The notes beneath the pieces were generated by a model. It was not told the origin of the DNA and did no database searches. It worked only from the letters and a program-made list of their open reading frames with translations. Position numbers and translations under genes: made by a program. A DNA stretch of 64,000 bases from Streptomyces halobius (GTDB lineage: Bacteria > Actinomycetota > Actinomycetes > Streptomycetales > Streptomycetaceae): positions 6,882,001 to 6,946,000 of the forward strand of contig NZ_CP086322.1 of NCBI RefSeq assembly GCF_023277745.1, written 5' to 3'. Shown in pieces: positions 34,523 through 43,277 of this stretch (within the stretch, counting starts at the first letter, position 1; each line of letters opens with the position of its first letter).

Positions 34523-34576
34523 GCGATGGTGGTCAGTCGGCGGAGTCCATGTCGATGGTGGTCAGTCGACGGAGTT
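34523..34576. repeat. 31-bp duplication at the hydrolase stop codon
   Basis: CGATGGTGGTCAGTCG(G/A)CGGAGT occurs twice, 31 bp apart. The copy at about 34554 covers the stop codon of the alpha/beta hydrolase gene, so its last codons are duplicated downstream. Confidence 0.88.
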
Positions 34577-35473
34577 TATGAAGGTGAGCATCCGGTTGTT
34601 GATCTGCTCCGCGTGGTCGATCTGCGGTCCGTGGCCGGTGTTCGAGACGATCTCGGCGCGGGCGCCCGGTATCAGACGTGGGACGCGCTCGGCCTGGCGT
34701 TGCGGGTGCACGAGGAGGCTTCGCTTGCCGAGCAGGAGGAACAGGGGGGTGTGGATGGTGCGCAGCTCGTCCGCGCCGAGGGGGAGTGGGGCCGGTCGCC
34801 GTATGCGATAGGCGCGGACGCCGGACCTGATCATCGTGCGCAGCTCGGGCACGACGAGGACCGGCTGCTCCAGCCAGGCTGCCAGGCGCGGGCGTAGCGC
34901 CTTGGGTACGAAGGTCGCAAGGAGGCTGGCGAAGATCCAGACGAAGAAGCGCAGGCCCACCTTCTCCAGTCCGCCGGGGTCGAGCAGCGTCACGGAGGCG
35001 AGGCGGCCGGGCTTGCGGTGCGCCTGGTTCAGTACGAGCCAGCCGCCGTAGGAGGAGCCGATGAGGTGGACGCGGTCGAGGCCGAGGCCGGCGAGTGCCT
35101 CGTCCAGCCACTGGGCGGCGCGTTCGGGCTGGTGGAGGGGTTCGCGCTGGACGCTGCGGCCCGGGTCGCCGGGGGTGTCGAGTGCGTAGACGGGCCGGTC
35201 GGCGCTGAGCGCGGCGGTGTTCGGGTACCACATGGCAGAGCAGCTGCCCGCACCGTGCACCAGCACGACCGGGGTGCGGGACTCGGCCGCGGGGTCGGTG
35301 GGGCCGTACCGGTAGACGTGGGTCGTCCCGAAGCTGGTCTCCACGTCGAGTTCCGCACGGATGCGCGCGCCCATCGCGTAGACCGCGTCGCAGGCCGTGA
35401 AGTACCGGTCGCGCAAGGCGTCGTTGACGTAGCGGCCGACATCGGCGCGGGCCGCGGTCCTGGTCTCGGACAC
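34562..35473 (-). CDS. alpha/beta-hydrolase
   Basis: 303 aa. Oxyanion-hole segment VVLVHGAGSCSAMW, nucleophile elbow GSSYGG, the acid after strand 7 and the catalytic histidine in NTGHGPQIDHAEQ. It lacks a signal peptide and is cytosolic. Substrate is unknown; the cap region is hydrophobic (FFVWIFASLLATFVPKAL), suggesting a lipophilic ester. Divergently transcribed from a TetR gene with two operator copies between them, so the hydrolase is the probable target of that repressor. Confidence 0.9.
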   Translation of the reverse strand: MSETRTAARADVGRYVNDALRDRYFTACDAVYAMGARIRAELDVETSFGTTHVYRYGPTDPAAESRTPVVLVHGAGSCSAMWYPNTAALSADRPVYALDTPGDPGRSVQREPLHQPERAAQWLDEALAGLGLDRVHLIGSSYGGWLVLNQAHRKPGRLASVTLLDPGGLEKVGLRFFVWIFASLLATFVPKALRPRLAAWLEQPVLVVPELRTMIRSGVRAYRIRRPAPLPLGADELRTIHTPLFLLLGKRSLLVHPQRQAERVPRLIPGARAEIVSNTGHGPQIDHAEQINNRMLTFINSVD

Positions 35474-35505
35474 GGTGAGTCACCTCCGGAAGCGGTTCAC
35501 TTTTC

Positions 35506-35545
35506 GTGGTACGACCGTACCACATTGGTGGTACGGCTGTATCAT
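35506..35545. promoter_or_regulatory. two tandem TetR operators
   Basis: GTGGTACGACCGTACCAC (35506-35523) is a perfect 8+2+8 palindrome. GTGGTACGGCTGTATCAT (35528-35545) is a second, imperfect copy. Their starts are 22 bp apart, about two helical turns, so two dimers could bind the same face between the hydrolase and its TetR gene. Confidence 0.82.
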
Positions 35546-35600
35546 CAAGGTGCCCCCTGGCGGGCCCGGAGCCAGGAATCGACGAGCGGAGACGCGGCTG

Positions 35601-36218
35601 ATGCCGAAGCGTGTGGACCACGAGGAGCGGCGCACCGAGATCGCCCAGGCGCTGGTCCGGGTCGCCGGACGGCGCGGACTGCACGCGGTGGGAATGCGCG
35701 ATGTGGCGGCGGAGGCAGGGGTGTCGCTGCGGCTGGTGCAGTACTACTTCGAGACCAAGGAGAAGTTGCTGCTCTACGGACTACAACACCTGGCCGCCGG
35801 ATTCGGTGAGCGGGTCGCCGCCCGGATCCGGGCCGCCGGGGAGAACCCGGGGCCGCGCGCGATGATCGAGGCCATGCTCTTGGCGTCGTTGCCGGCCGAC
35901 GAAGAGAGCCGCGCCTTCCACCTCGTCTACACCTCGTACGCCGTTCTGGCAGCGACCGATGCCGCGCTTGCCGCTCAGCCCTACATGAAGGGCCCCGACG
36001 CCGCGGAGGACACTGTGACCGGACTGCTCCAGCAGGCGCAGGACGCGCGTCTGACGCGGCCCGGTATCGAGGCACGTGTGGAGGCGATCAGCCTGCTTGC
36101 CATGGCGGCGGGGCTCGGGACCAGCGTCCTCGTCGGCCAGCGCAGCCCGGATGCCGCCGCCGCCGTCCTGGACCACCACCTGGACCGGATCTTCCGAGAC
36201 GGCGGACGCAGCGACTGA
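35601..36218 (+). CDS. TetR-family regulator
   Basis: 205 aa from the ATG at 35601. N-terminal HTH: RRTEIAQALVRVAGRRGLHAVGMRDVAAEAGVSLRLVQYYFETKEKLL. The C-terminal part, with AFHLVYTSYAVLAATDAALAAQPY, resembles TetR_C_6-like ligand domains (BetI group). Divergent from the alpha/beta hydrolase; two copies of a GTGGTACG palindrome between the genes are its likely binding sites. The effector is unknown. Confidence 0.92.
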   Translation: MPKRVDHEERRTEIAQALVRVAGRRGLHAVGMRDVAAEAGVSLRLVQYYFETKEKLLLYGLQHLAAGFGERVAARIRAAGENPGPRAMIEAMLLASLPADEESRAFHLVYTSYAVLAATDAALAAQPYMKGPDAAEDTVTGLLQQAQDARLTRPGIEARVEAISLLAMAAGLGTSVLVGQRSPDAAAAVLDHHLDRIFRDGGRSD

Positions 36219-36448
36219 TCGCCATCGGCTACGAGGCGGGTCAAAGTTTCAGCGTCACCGTGCGCGACATCAGCAAGGCGAACTGCGTCGTTCAGTCCGC
36301 GAAGGACGCGGCAGGCGATGCAGTCCGGATCAACGGTGTGATCTATGTCGACGGCGAAGGAATGCCAACGCCTGTGCCCCTTCCATCCGGTAGGCCGAAG
36401 CCGGCCGCCACCGGGCCCACCGCCACACCCCCTGTCGCCGACCACTGA
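36218..36448 (+). pseudogene. orphan 3' coding remnant, unassigned
   Basis: An open frame without a proper start reads IAIGYEAGQSFSVTVRDISK then ANCVVQSAKDAAGDAVRI, NGVIYVDGEGMPTPVPLPSG and ends in a Pro/Ala tail. The text looks protein-like and has lower GC than its surroundings. It begins abruptly at the TetR stop codon, as if truncated. I do not recognise the family. Confidence 0.4.
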
Positions 36449-37372
36449 CACTGTCGTGTCGTCCGACGATGGATTGAAGATACAAGGTAGTTCTCCACAA
36501 CCGCAGTGCCGGTGAACCGCGGTGCTGGTGTCCGGGGCTCTTCGCAGCTCCATCGCCCGATGGAGTGACGGACCCGAATGGGCACCACCGCGACCGCTCC
36601 GTGATTCCGGGCGCTGCCGAGGGCAACGCCCCTGGTAGGGCCGCCTTCTCAGGGTCTCGGGCCCATCTCCGGGATGAGTGTCGCCCATGGGCATCCGATG
36701 CAAGGGGCGCCGGTACCGGAGTACGGGGAAACGTGCCGTAGGCCCGAAATCGGCGCAGGCGGAGCGCGCACGGCGAGGCCGACACCTCACCGGACAGCGA
36801 CGACACCGCCGAGCCCGGTGCCTGAGCGTCACGCTCAGCTACCCGTCGGTTGGCTCGCCGCTCGTCAACGGCACCCCAGGCAGGAGAGTTCAGCAGGCGG
36901 GAGAGTTCAGCGCCGATGCTCTCGCCCGGGAAGAACCGATCGCGGCAGGGCACGCGTACCGGGTCCCGGCGACGAGGAGCGCCGGGACCGCGATCGCTGC
37001 AGACCGCGTCCACGGACATGACTCACGGAACCCGCCCGTGTGCCGTTGTATTGAGCAGTCACGCGTGACCGTGCACGCGGTGTGCATCGTGGTGATCCCG
37101 GCGCGGCGTATGCGCAGGTCGCAACACCTTCGAGCGGAAGCGCCGATCATCCCCGGCGGCTCCACCCCACCCTGGCCGTGGTGGACGGGCCGTACGGCTG
37201 CTGGCCCGGAACTGCTCGGCGGTCATGACTCATGCCGAGCCGAGGGGGCGCCGGTCGTCTGTGCCCCGTCCACCTGAACGGGGGGCGGTGGCATCCCACG
37301 TCAGTCACGCTGTAGGTACGTTGGGTGAGGCGCCAGTCGGGCAGGCCGCGGCGCGATACCCAGGACGTGCAG
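36449..37372. other. gene-free stretch
   Basis: About 920 bp with only composition-driven open frames and no recognisable protein, RNA or element end. One short direct repeat, GGGAGAGTTCAGC near 36890-36910, was noticed. It is part of the decayed segment between the TetR and SGNH genes. Confidence 0.55.
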
Positions 37373-38395
37373 ATGAGCAGATCACGAATGCCCACCACCG
37401 CTCGCCTGACGCTGGCCGGGGCTGCCGCCCTTGCCATGGCGGGCGCCGCCCTCGCCCCTCCGTCGCCCGCCCGGGCCGATCCCGCGGGCCGTCCCGAATA
37501 CGTCGCGCTCGGCGACTCCTACAGCGCCGGGGTATTCGTCCGCCGCTGGGACGAGCAGGACGGCTGCGGCCGCTCCTACCGCAACTACCCTCACCAGGTC
37601 GCCGAACGGCTCGGATACGCACTGAAGGACGTGACCTGCGGGGGCGCCGAGGTCGGCGACGGCGTCTTACAGCGGCAGCCGGCGTCCAAGGTTTACGGAC
37701 CGCCGACGACCCCGCCGAAAGGGGGCTGGTCCGCACGGCCCGCGCAGGTGGACGCGCTGTCCTCCGGCACCAGGGTGGTGACCGTGAGTGTCGGGGGCAA
37801 CTCCATCGGATTCGGGTCGATCCTGGCCAAGTGCGTGGCGGAGGGGAGTAGTTCATCGCAGCCCGCGCCCTGCCAGGACTACTTCACCAGCGGTGACGGT
37901 GCGCAGTGGCTGAAGAAGCGGCGCGATCAACTCGACCGCGACCTCGGTCACATGATGGACGTGATCCGCGGCCGCGCGCCGAACGCCAAGGTCGCCGTCG
38001 TCGGTTACCCGGCCATCGCCGCGAAAAGCGCCGGCTGCGACTTCCTGAACTGGAAGCAGCTCGGCACGATCAAGAAGGCCGATATCTCCTGGATCGACAG
38101 GTTCGAACGGGACGTCAACGCCCTGCTCGAAAAGCACGCCACCGACCATGACGCGGACTATGTCGACACCTACGGCCCCAGCGCGGCGCACGGGGTATGC
38201 GAGAGCGGCGGCGCGAAGTGGATGTACGGGATCCGGGACGACCTCACCGGTGACGGAGACCAGGCCGACAAGCCATCGGAGAAGTGTCGCAAGATCCCCG
38301 GCACCGCTGAAGCCTGCACCCTCGTCCACCCCAACGCACGGGGGCTGGACAATCAGGCGCGCCAGGTGATCCGGGCGCTGGCCTCGGGAGGTTGA
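37373..38395 (+). CDS. secreted SGNH/GDSL hydrolase (lipase-like)
   Basis: 340 aa. Signal peptide of about 35 residues (ARLTLAGAAALAMAGAALA, cleavage near ARA). Block I YVALGDSYSAG has the catalytic Ser; block III SVGGNSIGF supplies the oxyanion Gly and Asn; block V LVHPNARG has the catalytic His. Six or more cysteines suggest disulphides. It resembles secreted Streptomyces lipases/esterases. Leu99 is encoded by TTA (37667-37669), so translation may depend on the developmental tRNA gene bldA. A hairpin terminator follows. The ATG at 37388 is an alternative start. Confidence 0.92.
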   Translation: MSRSRMPTTARLTLAGAAALAMAGAALAPPSPARADPAGRPEYVALGDSYSAGVFVRRWDEQDGCGRSYRNYPHQVAERLGYALKDVTCGGAEVGDGVLQRQPASKVYGPPTTPPKGGWSARPAQVDALSSGTRVVTVSVGGNSIGFGSILAKCVAEGSSSSQPAPCQDYFTSGDGAQWLKKRRDQLDRDLGHMMDVIRGRAPNAKVAVVGYPAIAAKSAGCDFLNWKQLGTIKKADISWIDRFERDVNALLEKHATDHDADYVDTYGPSAAHGVCESGGAKWMYGIRDDLTGDGDQADKPSEKCRKIPGTAEACTLVHPNARGLDNQARQVIRALASGG

Positions 38396-38456
38396 CCGGA
38401 CACGCGTCCGCCGCACCGGGAGGCATGGAACGGGTCGCGGCGTTTCCCCTCCTGGC

Positions 38457-38481
38457 GTGGACGCCGGCTGTCGGCGTCCAC
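38457..38481 (+). terminator. terminator after the SGNH gene
   Basis: GTGGACGCCG and CGGCGTCCAC form a perfect 10-bp stem with a GCTGT loop, 61 bp beyond the stop codon. Confidence 0.75.
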
Positions 38482-38689
38482 GGACTGATCCGCCAACGAA
38501 CGCGCATGCAGGATGCGGTGAACTGAAAGCGGTGGTGATGCCCCGGATGCCCCTGCCCGGTCCTCGCGGATCACCTTCGGACAGGCTGCGGCGGCGGGGA
38601 GCGCATGACCGCGATCACCAGGTTCCGGCCGCTGCTTTGCGGCTGGCGTGTGAGCTAAGGACTCCGGAACCGTGTACTCCAGGTCGGAG

Positions 38690-38954
38690 CCGTGTACTTG
38701 AGGTGTGGTTTCCGAGCCGGAGCCTCAGCTGTTGGCCAGGGTGCGGTCGAGGAGGGGGAGCAGGCGGTCCCAGTGGCGCTGCAGTGCGGAGGGGGCGATG
38801 CTCTACGAGCACCGGGCCAACCGGCACGAACCGTAGCAGTGACGATCAAAAACCCGACCGATGCCTGGAGGTTGACCAGTGCGTCCGGGATGCCTTCGGC
38901 GTTGAAGGCGTCGATCCGGCGGGTGAGGTCCTGCTGGGAGGTGCTGACGCGGGC
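38690..38954 (-). pseudogene. decayed coding fragments, unidentified
   Basis: On the minus strand two protein-like pieces survive: STSQQDLTRRIDAFNAEG followed by IPDALVNLQASVGF, and in another frame PSALQRHWDRLLPLLDRTL ending ANS-stop near 38729. They may be parts of one regulator-like gene joined by a deletion. I could not assign a family. Confidence 0.35.
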
Positions 38955-39092
38955 GCATCTGACCGGCTGGACCTGACCCGTGCGGACAACCCGCACATCT
39001 CCTTCAGCGCGGGCATCCACTACTGCAGCAACGCCCCGAGCGGAGGCCGAATTTGCGATCCGGGGCTGCGGGAGCTGATCGTGGAGGTGTGA
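38955..39092 (+). pseudogene. cytochrome P450 3' remnant
   Basis: The frame reads SDRLDLTRADNPHISFSAG then IHYCSNAPSGG and ends RELIVEV-stop. This is the heme-binding region of a bacterial P450 (DR-D-TR-DNPH-SF-GIHYCLGAPLAR). The cysteine is present but the following GAPLAR is lost, and all upstream domains are missing. Its own terminator hairpin follows immediately. Confidence 0.85.
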
Positions 39093-39112
39093 GCACGGCC
39101 GTCCGGCCGTGC
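39093..39112 (+). terminator. P450 remnant terminator
   Basis: GCACGGCCG and CGGCCGTGC form a perfect 9-bp stem with a 2-nt centre, directly after the P450 remnant stop. Confidence 0.7.
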
Positions 39113-39115
39113 TGC

Positions 39116-39180
39116 TGACACGAGGCAGGCCACCCTGACGCCCTCGCGTGGGCGGGTGGGTGGCCTGCCGAGTCGTGTCA
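39116..39180. terminator. long hairpin next to the IS110 right end
   Basis: TGACACGA plus GGCAGGCCACCC (39116-39135) pairs with GGGTGGCCTGCC plus TCGTGTCA (39158-39180) with a 3-nt bulge, a 20-bp stem. It could terminate the IS110 transposase transcript or belong to the site next to its end. Confidence 0.6.
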
Positions 39181-39201
39181 GACACCCCATGTCGTTGAAG
39201 G

Positions 39202-40428
39202 TCAAGCGGCATGGGGTTGGGCGTGGTGCGACCATGCGGTCGCTTCGTCGTAGCGGGTTCGTGTTTTGAGGCAGCCGTGGAGGATGCCGACGAGGCGGTT
39301 GCCGACCTGTCGCAGGGCCGGGTTGTAGTCGATGTCACGGGCGCGTTGTTTGTCGTAGTAGCGGCGGGCGCCGGGGGACGCCCGCAGGGCGCAGAACGCC
39401 TGGCGCTGGAGGGCATCGGCGAGACGGTTGTTGCGGACGTATCGGGCCTGGACGGTGCGGCTCTTGCCAGAGGCCCGGGTGACGGGGCTGGTCCCGGCAT
39501 AGTTCTTGCGTGCCTTCGCGGAGGCGTAACGGGTGGGATCATCTCCGAACTCGGCGAGCACCCGGGCCCCGGTGATCTCCCCGATGCCGGGCATCGAGAG
39601 GTAGATCTCAGCGTCCGGGTGCGCGAGAAAATGCGCCTTCACCTGCTCTTCCATCCCGGTGATCTGCTCGTTCAGCGCGATGATCAGCCGCGCGTGAGCG
39701 GTCACGGCTGCCGCGTAGGCTGCGGTGACCTGCCCGGGCAGGGCGAGCTGTCGCTCGCGGAGCGCGGCCTGGATGGTGGCCGCCTTCGCGTCGCGGTTGC
39801 GTCGGCGATGCCGGGCCAGGACGGCCGTGACCTGAGTGCGGGTCAGCTTCGCCGCCGTGGCCGACGTGGGCGCCTTGATCAGCAGTTCCATGGCGTCGGA
39901 GCTGGTCAGAGTCAGGTCGGCGTAGGCGGTCAGGGCGGCGGGAAAGTACTCGCGCAGCGTGCTGCGTAGCCGCTGGAAGGTGCGGGTTCGTTCCCAGATC
40001 AGGGTCTGGTGGGCGCGGGCGACGACCTTGACGGCCTGGGCCTGGCCGCTGTCTCCGGCCACCGGCCGCAGCTGGTCGCGGTCGATGCGGACCATGTCGG
40101 CGAGCGCGTGCGCGTCACCCTTGTCGCTCTTGGCCCCCGAGGAGGCGTACCGCTCCTTGAACCGGGCCACCTGCCGGGGATTGATCGCGTAGACCTGGTA
40201 GCCGGAGGCAACCAGGGCCTGGACCCACGAGCCCCGGTCGGTCTCGATCCCGACGACCACCTCCCCAGGATCCAGCTCACCGCCGTGACGGGCGATGAGT
40301 TCGTGGAGCCTGGCGATGCCGGCGACTCCTTCGGGCAGGTTCGCGGTGGCCAGCTTGCGGCCGGCCTCGTCCTGGAGCTCGACGTCGTGGTGGTCTTCGG
40401 CCCAGTCGTCACCGATCAGCAGCAACAA
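39202..40428 (-). mobile_element. IS110-family transposase (intact)
   Basis: 408 aa, full length, with a TTG start at 40428 and GGGAGGG upstream. The N-terminal RuvC-like DEDD domain shows LIGDDWAEDHHDV, VVGIETDRG and GAKSDKGDAHALADM. The C-terminal Transposase_20 domain shows SMPGIGEITGARVLAEFGD and the catalytic-serine region KNYAGTSPVTRASGKS. IS110 enzymes act as recombinases guided by a bridge RNA made from the element's own non-coding end. No frameshift or internal stop, so possibly active. Exact element ends cannot be set, because IS110 members have no long inverted repeats or target duplications. Confidence 0.95.
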
Positions 40429-40663
40429 ACCCTCCCCAAGTGTGTTCTCGTTGCGCGTCGTAGCCTGCGGAAGGCACGGCGCGCGGCCTAATGGACCCAG
40501 TGCTCACGCCCCGCGGGGCGGGCACGCCACCCCATCAGCGGTCTGGCCTCCCGGCCACCAGCAGGGGCACGGTCTGACACCAGAACTCGACTGCTTCCGG
40601 CGGCGATAGTGCTCACCTGCTGGCGGCTACGGAACCGAGCATTCCCCGGCCCCGTAGCTCCCA
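40429..40663 (-). ncRNA. IS110 non-coding end, candidate bridge-RNA region
   Basis: About 235 bp between the transposase start and the protease stop codon contain no gene. In IS110-group elements the bridge RNA is transcribed from the region 5' of the transposase. Hairpin-forming segments are visible, for example GCCCCGCGGGGC near 40510 and GGCCTCCCGGCC near 40545. Exact RNA ends and loops are not resolved. Confidence 0.45.
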
Positions 40664-41653
40664 TTAGGCGGACTGTGCCTTGTCGTAGAGGTCCTTGGCG
40701 TCATCGCCGAAGTAGGGGCCGAACATGGTGTCGGGGAGGAACTGGTATCCGAAGCTGTTCACGGAGGACTGCAGGCCGGTACCGGTGGATTCGTCGAACG
40801 AGGTGAACCACGGGCCGCCGCTGGAGCCACCGGTCATGTTGCAGCTCAGGCCGTGGTCGTCGGAGAGCAGCGGGTCCTTGATCGTGGTGCCGCTGCAGTA
40901 GATCAGTTTGCTGCCGTCGTACGGGTCGGCGGCGGGGTAACCGAAGGCGTACATCTCTTTTCTGTAGCCGGTGTTGAAGGCCAGTCCCTGCCCGCCGACG
41001 ACGTCGGTGAGCTTCTTGCCGTCGAGCGGCCCCACGACCGCGGCACCGACGTCGAAGTTGATGTCCTCGCTCGCCGTCCACTGCGGAGTGGCGAGCGTCG
41101 TGGTGGCCGCCCACTTGCCGTACGGGGCCTGGCCGTCGTGGTAGCCGGGCACGAACACCCAGTCCTTGTGCCAGGCGCCGTCCATCTTCACGCAGTGGCC
41201 GGCGGTGATGACCGTGCTCTTGTTTTCGCTGGTCACCGCGTTGCCGGAGCAGGATGCCTGACGGCCCTGGTAGGTGAAGAACACCCGTCCCGCGGTCTTG
41301 ACCACCGCGCCGCCCCCGGTCCACGGCCCGCCGGCCTCGGGGATCGTGGACGGCGTCTGCGGCAGCTTGGGGAGGGTGGGCTTCACCAGTCGCTCGGCAC
41401 CGCGCCGTACGGCCTTACTGAGCGCGCCCGGGGATGGGGGAGAAGTTGAGAGCTCGGGGGAGGGCAGCAGGTCCAACGGGGGCGCCGAGCGCATCCGTTC
41501 CGCCGTCCAGAACGACACGAGACGGGACTGTGAGCCGGCCGCTGATGGCTCGGCGGCGCCCGCCGCTCCGGTCTGGAGGAGCGAGGCGAGCAGCGTTCCT
41601 ACGGCTATCAGGGCGCCCATGGCGGCGCGGGGGACACGAGGGGGTCGGCTCAC
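40664..41653 (-). CDS. secreted trypsin-like serine protease (S1)
   Basis: 329 aa from the GTG at 41653, with AAGGAG 6 nt upstream. Signal peptide through about residue 30 (AAMGALIAVGTLLASLLQ, cleavage near GAA). A Ser/Pro-rich propeptide-like stretch precedes the protease domain. The catalytic triad is His in STVITAGHCVK, Asp in SEDINFDVGAA and Ser in CNMTGGSSGGPW. Two cysteine pairs are plausible. It resembles glutamyl endopeptidase/V8-like enzymes of Streptomyces. The IS110 element abuts its 3' end without disrupting it. Confidence 0.93.
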   Translation of the reverse strand: MSRPPRVPRAAMGALIAVGTLLASLLQTGAAGAAEPSAAGSQSRLVSFWTAERMRSAPPLDLLPSPELSTSPPSPGALSKAVRRGAERLVKPTLPKLPQTPSTIPEAGGPWTGGGAVVKTAGRVFFTYQGRQASCSGNAVTSENKSTVITAGHCVKMDGAWHKDWVFVPGYHDGQAPYGKWAATTTLATPQWTASEDINFDVGAAVVGPLDGKKLTDVVGGQGLAFNTGYRKEMYAFGYPAADPYDGSKLIYCSGTTIKDPLLSDDHGLSCNMTGGSSGGPWFTSFDESTGTGLQSSVNSFGYQFLPDTMFGPYFGDDAKDLYDKAQSA

Positions 41654-41986
41654 GCATGACTCCTTCTGCAAGGGCCCGCGCGGCATGGAGCGCGGGCCGA
41701 GTGGGGGCCGGACGGCGTGTGTGGTGCCGTCCGGGCAGACGAGCGGTGCGGATGTGAATCGGAGGACCGGTGTGTGAGGAAAAGGGTCCCACTGGAAGCG
41801 GCCTGCTGTAAGGGGTCGCGCAGTAGCCGATGGTGAAGTGACCGAACCCGGTACCGCCGTCAAGGGCGTGATGACCGGCGGAACTTGAGGAGATTCACGG
41901 CGGGAAGTTCCCGGAAGCGCCGTGATGCCTCATGCGTCAGACATCGTATGCGTCGGACATTGCGTGTGCGTCAGGCATCGTGTGTG
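41654..41986. other. protease upstream region with 17-18-bp repeats
   Basis: From about 41930 to 42012 a degenerate unit (TGCGTCAGACATCGTA, TGCGTCGGACATTGCGTG, TGCGTCAGGCATCGTGTG and so on) is repeated four to five times, running into the stop codon of the PhzF pseudogene. The rest of the interval is presumed promoter of the protease; no gene seen. Confidence 0.7.
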
Positions 41987-42372
41987 TCAGGAATCGTGGG
42001 CGGCAGGCATCGCTCTCGCCGATGACCTCGCCGTACCCGTCACGTGCGACCGGGGACACCCCGTGCGCAGTTCGACCGTCAACTCGACCGTCAACGGGCC
42101 GGGACGCCCCGGGTCGTGGCCCTGGTGGAGGGTGAGCGTGGCCGGGTCGGCGACCAGCGCGGTCAGGAACGCCGTCTCCGAGTAGCCGAGTTCGGCGGCG
42201 ATGGCGGGTTGTGCGGCGTCGTCCAGGTCGGCCGCGTCCAGCACGACGCCGGCCGGGTTGCCGCCCTTCGGGTCGTTCGAGAAGGCGGTGTAGCGCAGGA
42301 CCTCGGGGGCCTTGCCGGTCTCGGCGGCCTCGGAGGTCTCGGGGCGTCCTGGGCGGTCTCGTTCGCTGTCAT
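41987..42372 (-). pseudogene. PhzF-family (phenazine biosynthesis-like) pseudogene
   Basis: The frame PEVLRYTAFSNDPKGGNPAG, VVLDAADLDDAAQPAIAAELGYSETAFLTA is a clear PhzF N terminus with the active-site SE. After about 55 residues it jumps to LTLHQGHDPGRPGPLTVEL, which is C-terminal sequence, so most of the gene is deleted. The probable ATG at 42372 is in another frame (a shift within CCTCCGAGGCCG repeats). An intact but different family member is at 55508. Confidence 0.82.
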
Positions 42373-42425
42373 GGCCGGGGAACCAGCCGGTCGCCCGTCC
42401 TGTTCCCCATCGCGGGCCCGCCGCC

Positions 42426-43232
42426 TCAGCCCCGGCCGATATACGGCATGTTCGTCGCCAGCACCGTCGCGAACTGCACATTGGCCTCCAGTGGCAGCGA
42501 CGCCATGTGGACGACGGTACGGGCCGCATCCGCCGCGTCCATCACCGGCTCGACGGCCATCCGGCCGTTCGCCTGGAGGATGCCGGTCTGCATCCGGCCG
42601 GTCATCTCGGTCGCCGCGTTGCCGATGTCGATCTGGCCGCAGGCGATGCGGTACGGCCGGCCGTCCAGGGAGAGGGACTTGGTGAGGCCGGTCGTCGCGT
42701 GTTTGGTGGCGGTGTACGCGATCGAGTGCGGGCGGGGGACCTGGGCGGAGACGGAGCCGTTGTTGATGATCCGGCCGCCCTGCGGGTCCTGCGCCTTCAT
42801 GGCGCGGAAGGCGGCCTGTGCGCAGAGGAAGGAGCCGGTCAGATTGACGTCGACGACCGTGCGCCAGTCGTCGTACGACAGCTCGTCCACGGGGGCGGGC
42901 CGGCCGAAGGTGCCCGCGTTGTTGAAGAGCAGGTCCAGCCGTCCGAAGCGATCGTGGACGGCGGCGAAGAGGGCGTCGACGTCTTCGGGGCGGGTGACGT
43001 CGGTCGGTACCGGCAGGATCGTGACGCTGTTGCCGCGCTCACCGGCGTCGGCGTGAGTGGTGCTGCCGGCCTGGCCGTACAGCCGGGACGTCTCCTCCAG
43101 GGCCTCCGCGCGGCGGCCGGCCAGGACCACCTGCCAGCCGGCGTCGAGCAGGGCGTGGGCGACCGCCCGTCCGATGCCGGAGCCGGCGCCGGTGACCACG
43201 GCGACCTTCCTGGGCTGAGTGTTCTGTGCCAT
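42426..43232 (-). CDS. SDR-family oxidoreductase
   Basis: 268 aa. Classical short-chain dehydrogenase: cofactor motif [13 protein letters not shown] with LAGRR suggesting NADP(H), NNAG, catalytic Ser in NNGSVSAQ and YxxxK in AYTATKHA. The C-terminal [37 protein letters not shown] is typical of SDRs annotated as NAD(P)-dependent alcohol or sugar dehydrogenases in Streptomyces. Substrate unknown. It stands between two pseudogenes. Confidence 0.92.
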   Translation of the reverse strand: MAQNTQPRKVAVVTGAGSGIGRAVAHALLDAGWQVVLAGRRAEALEETSRLYGQAGSTTHADAGERGNSVTILPVPTDVTRPEDVDALFAAVHDRFGRLDLLFNNAGTFGRPAPVDELSYDDWRTVVDVNLTGSFLCAQAAFRAMKAQDPQGGRIINNGSVSAQVPRPHSIAYTATKHATTGLTKSLSLDGRPYRIACGQIDIGNAATEMTGRMQTGILQANGRMAVEPVMDAADAARTVVHMASLPLEANVQFATVLATNMPYIGRG

Positions 43233-43277
43233 GGCGGCAGCGTAAGGGGCCTACGGGGAGATGCGGGGGCGGCCCGC

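Noticed and set aside
36678..37277. 199-aa and overlapping open frames in the gene-free stretch
   Set aside because: No ribosome site, no family signature and irregular codon pattern; left as intergenic.
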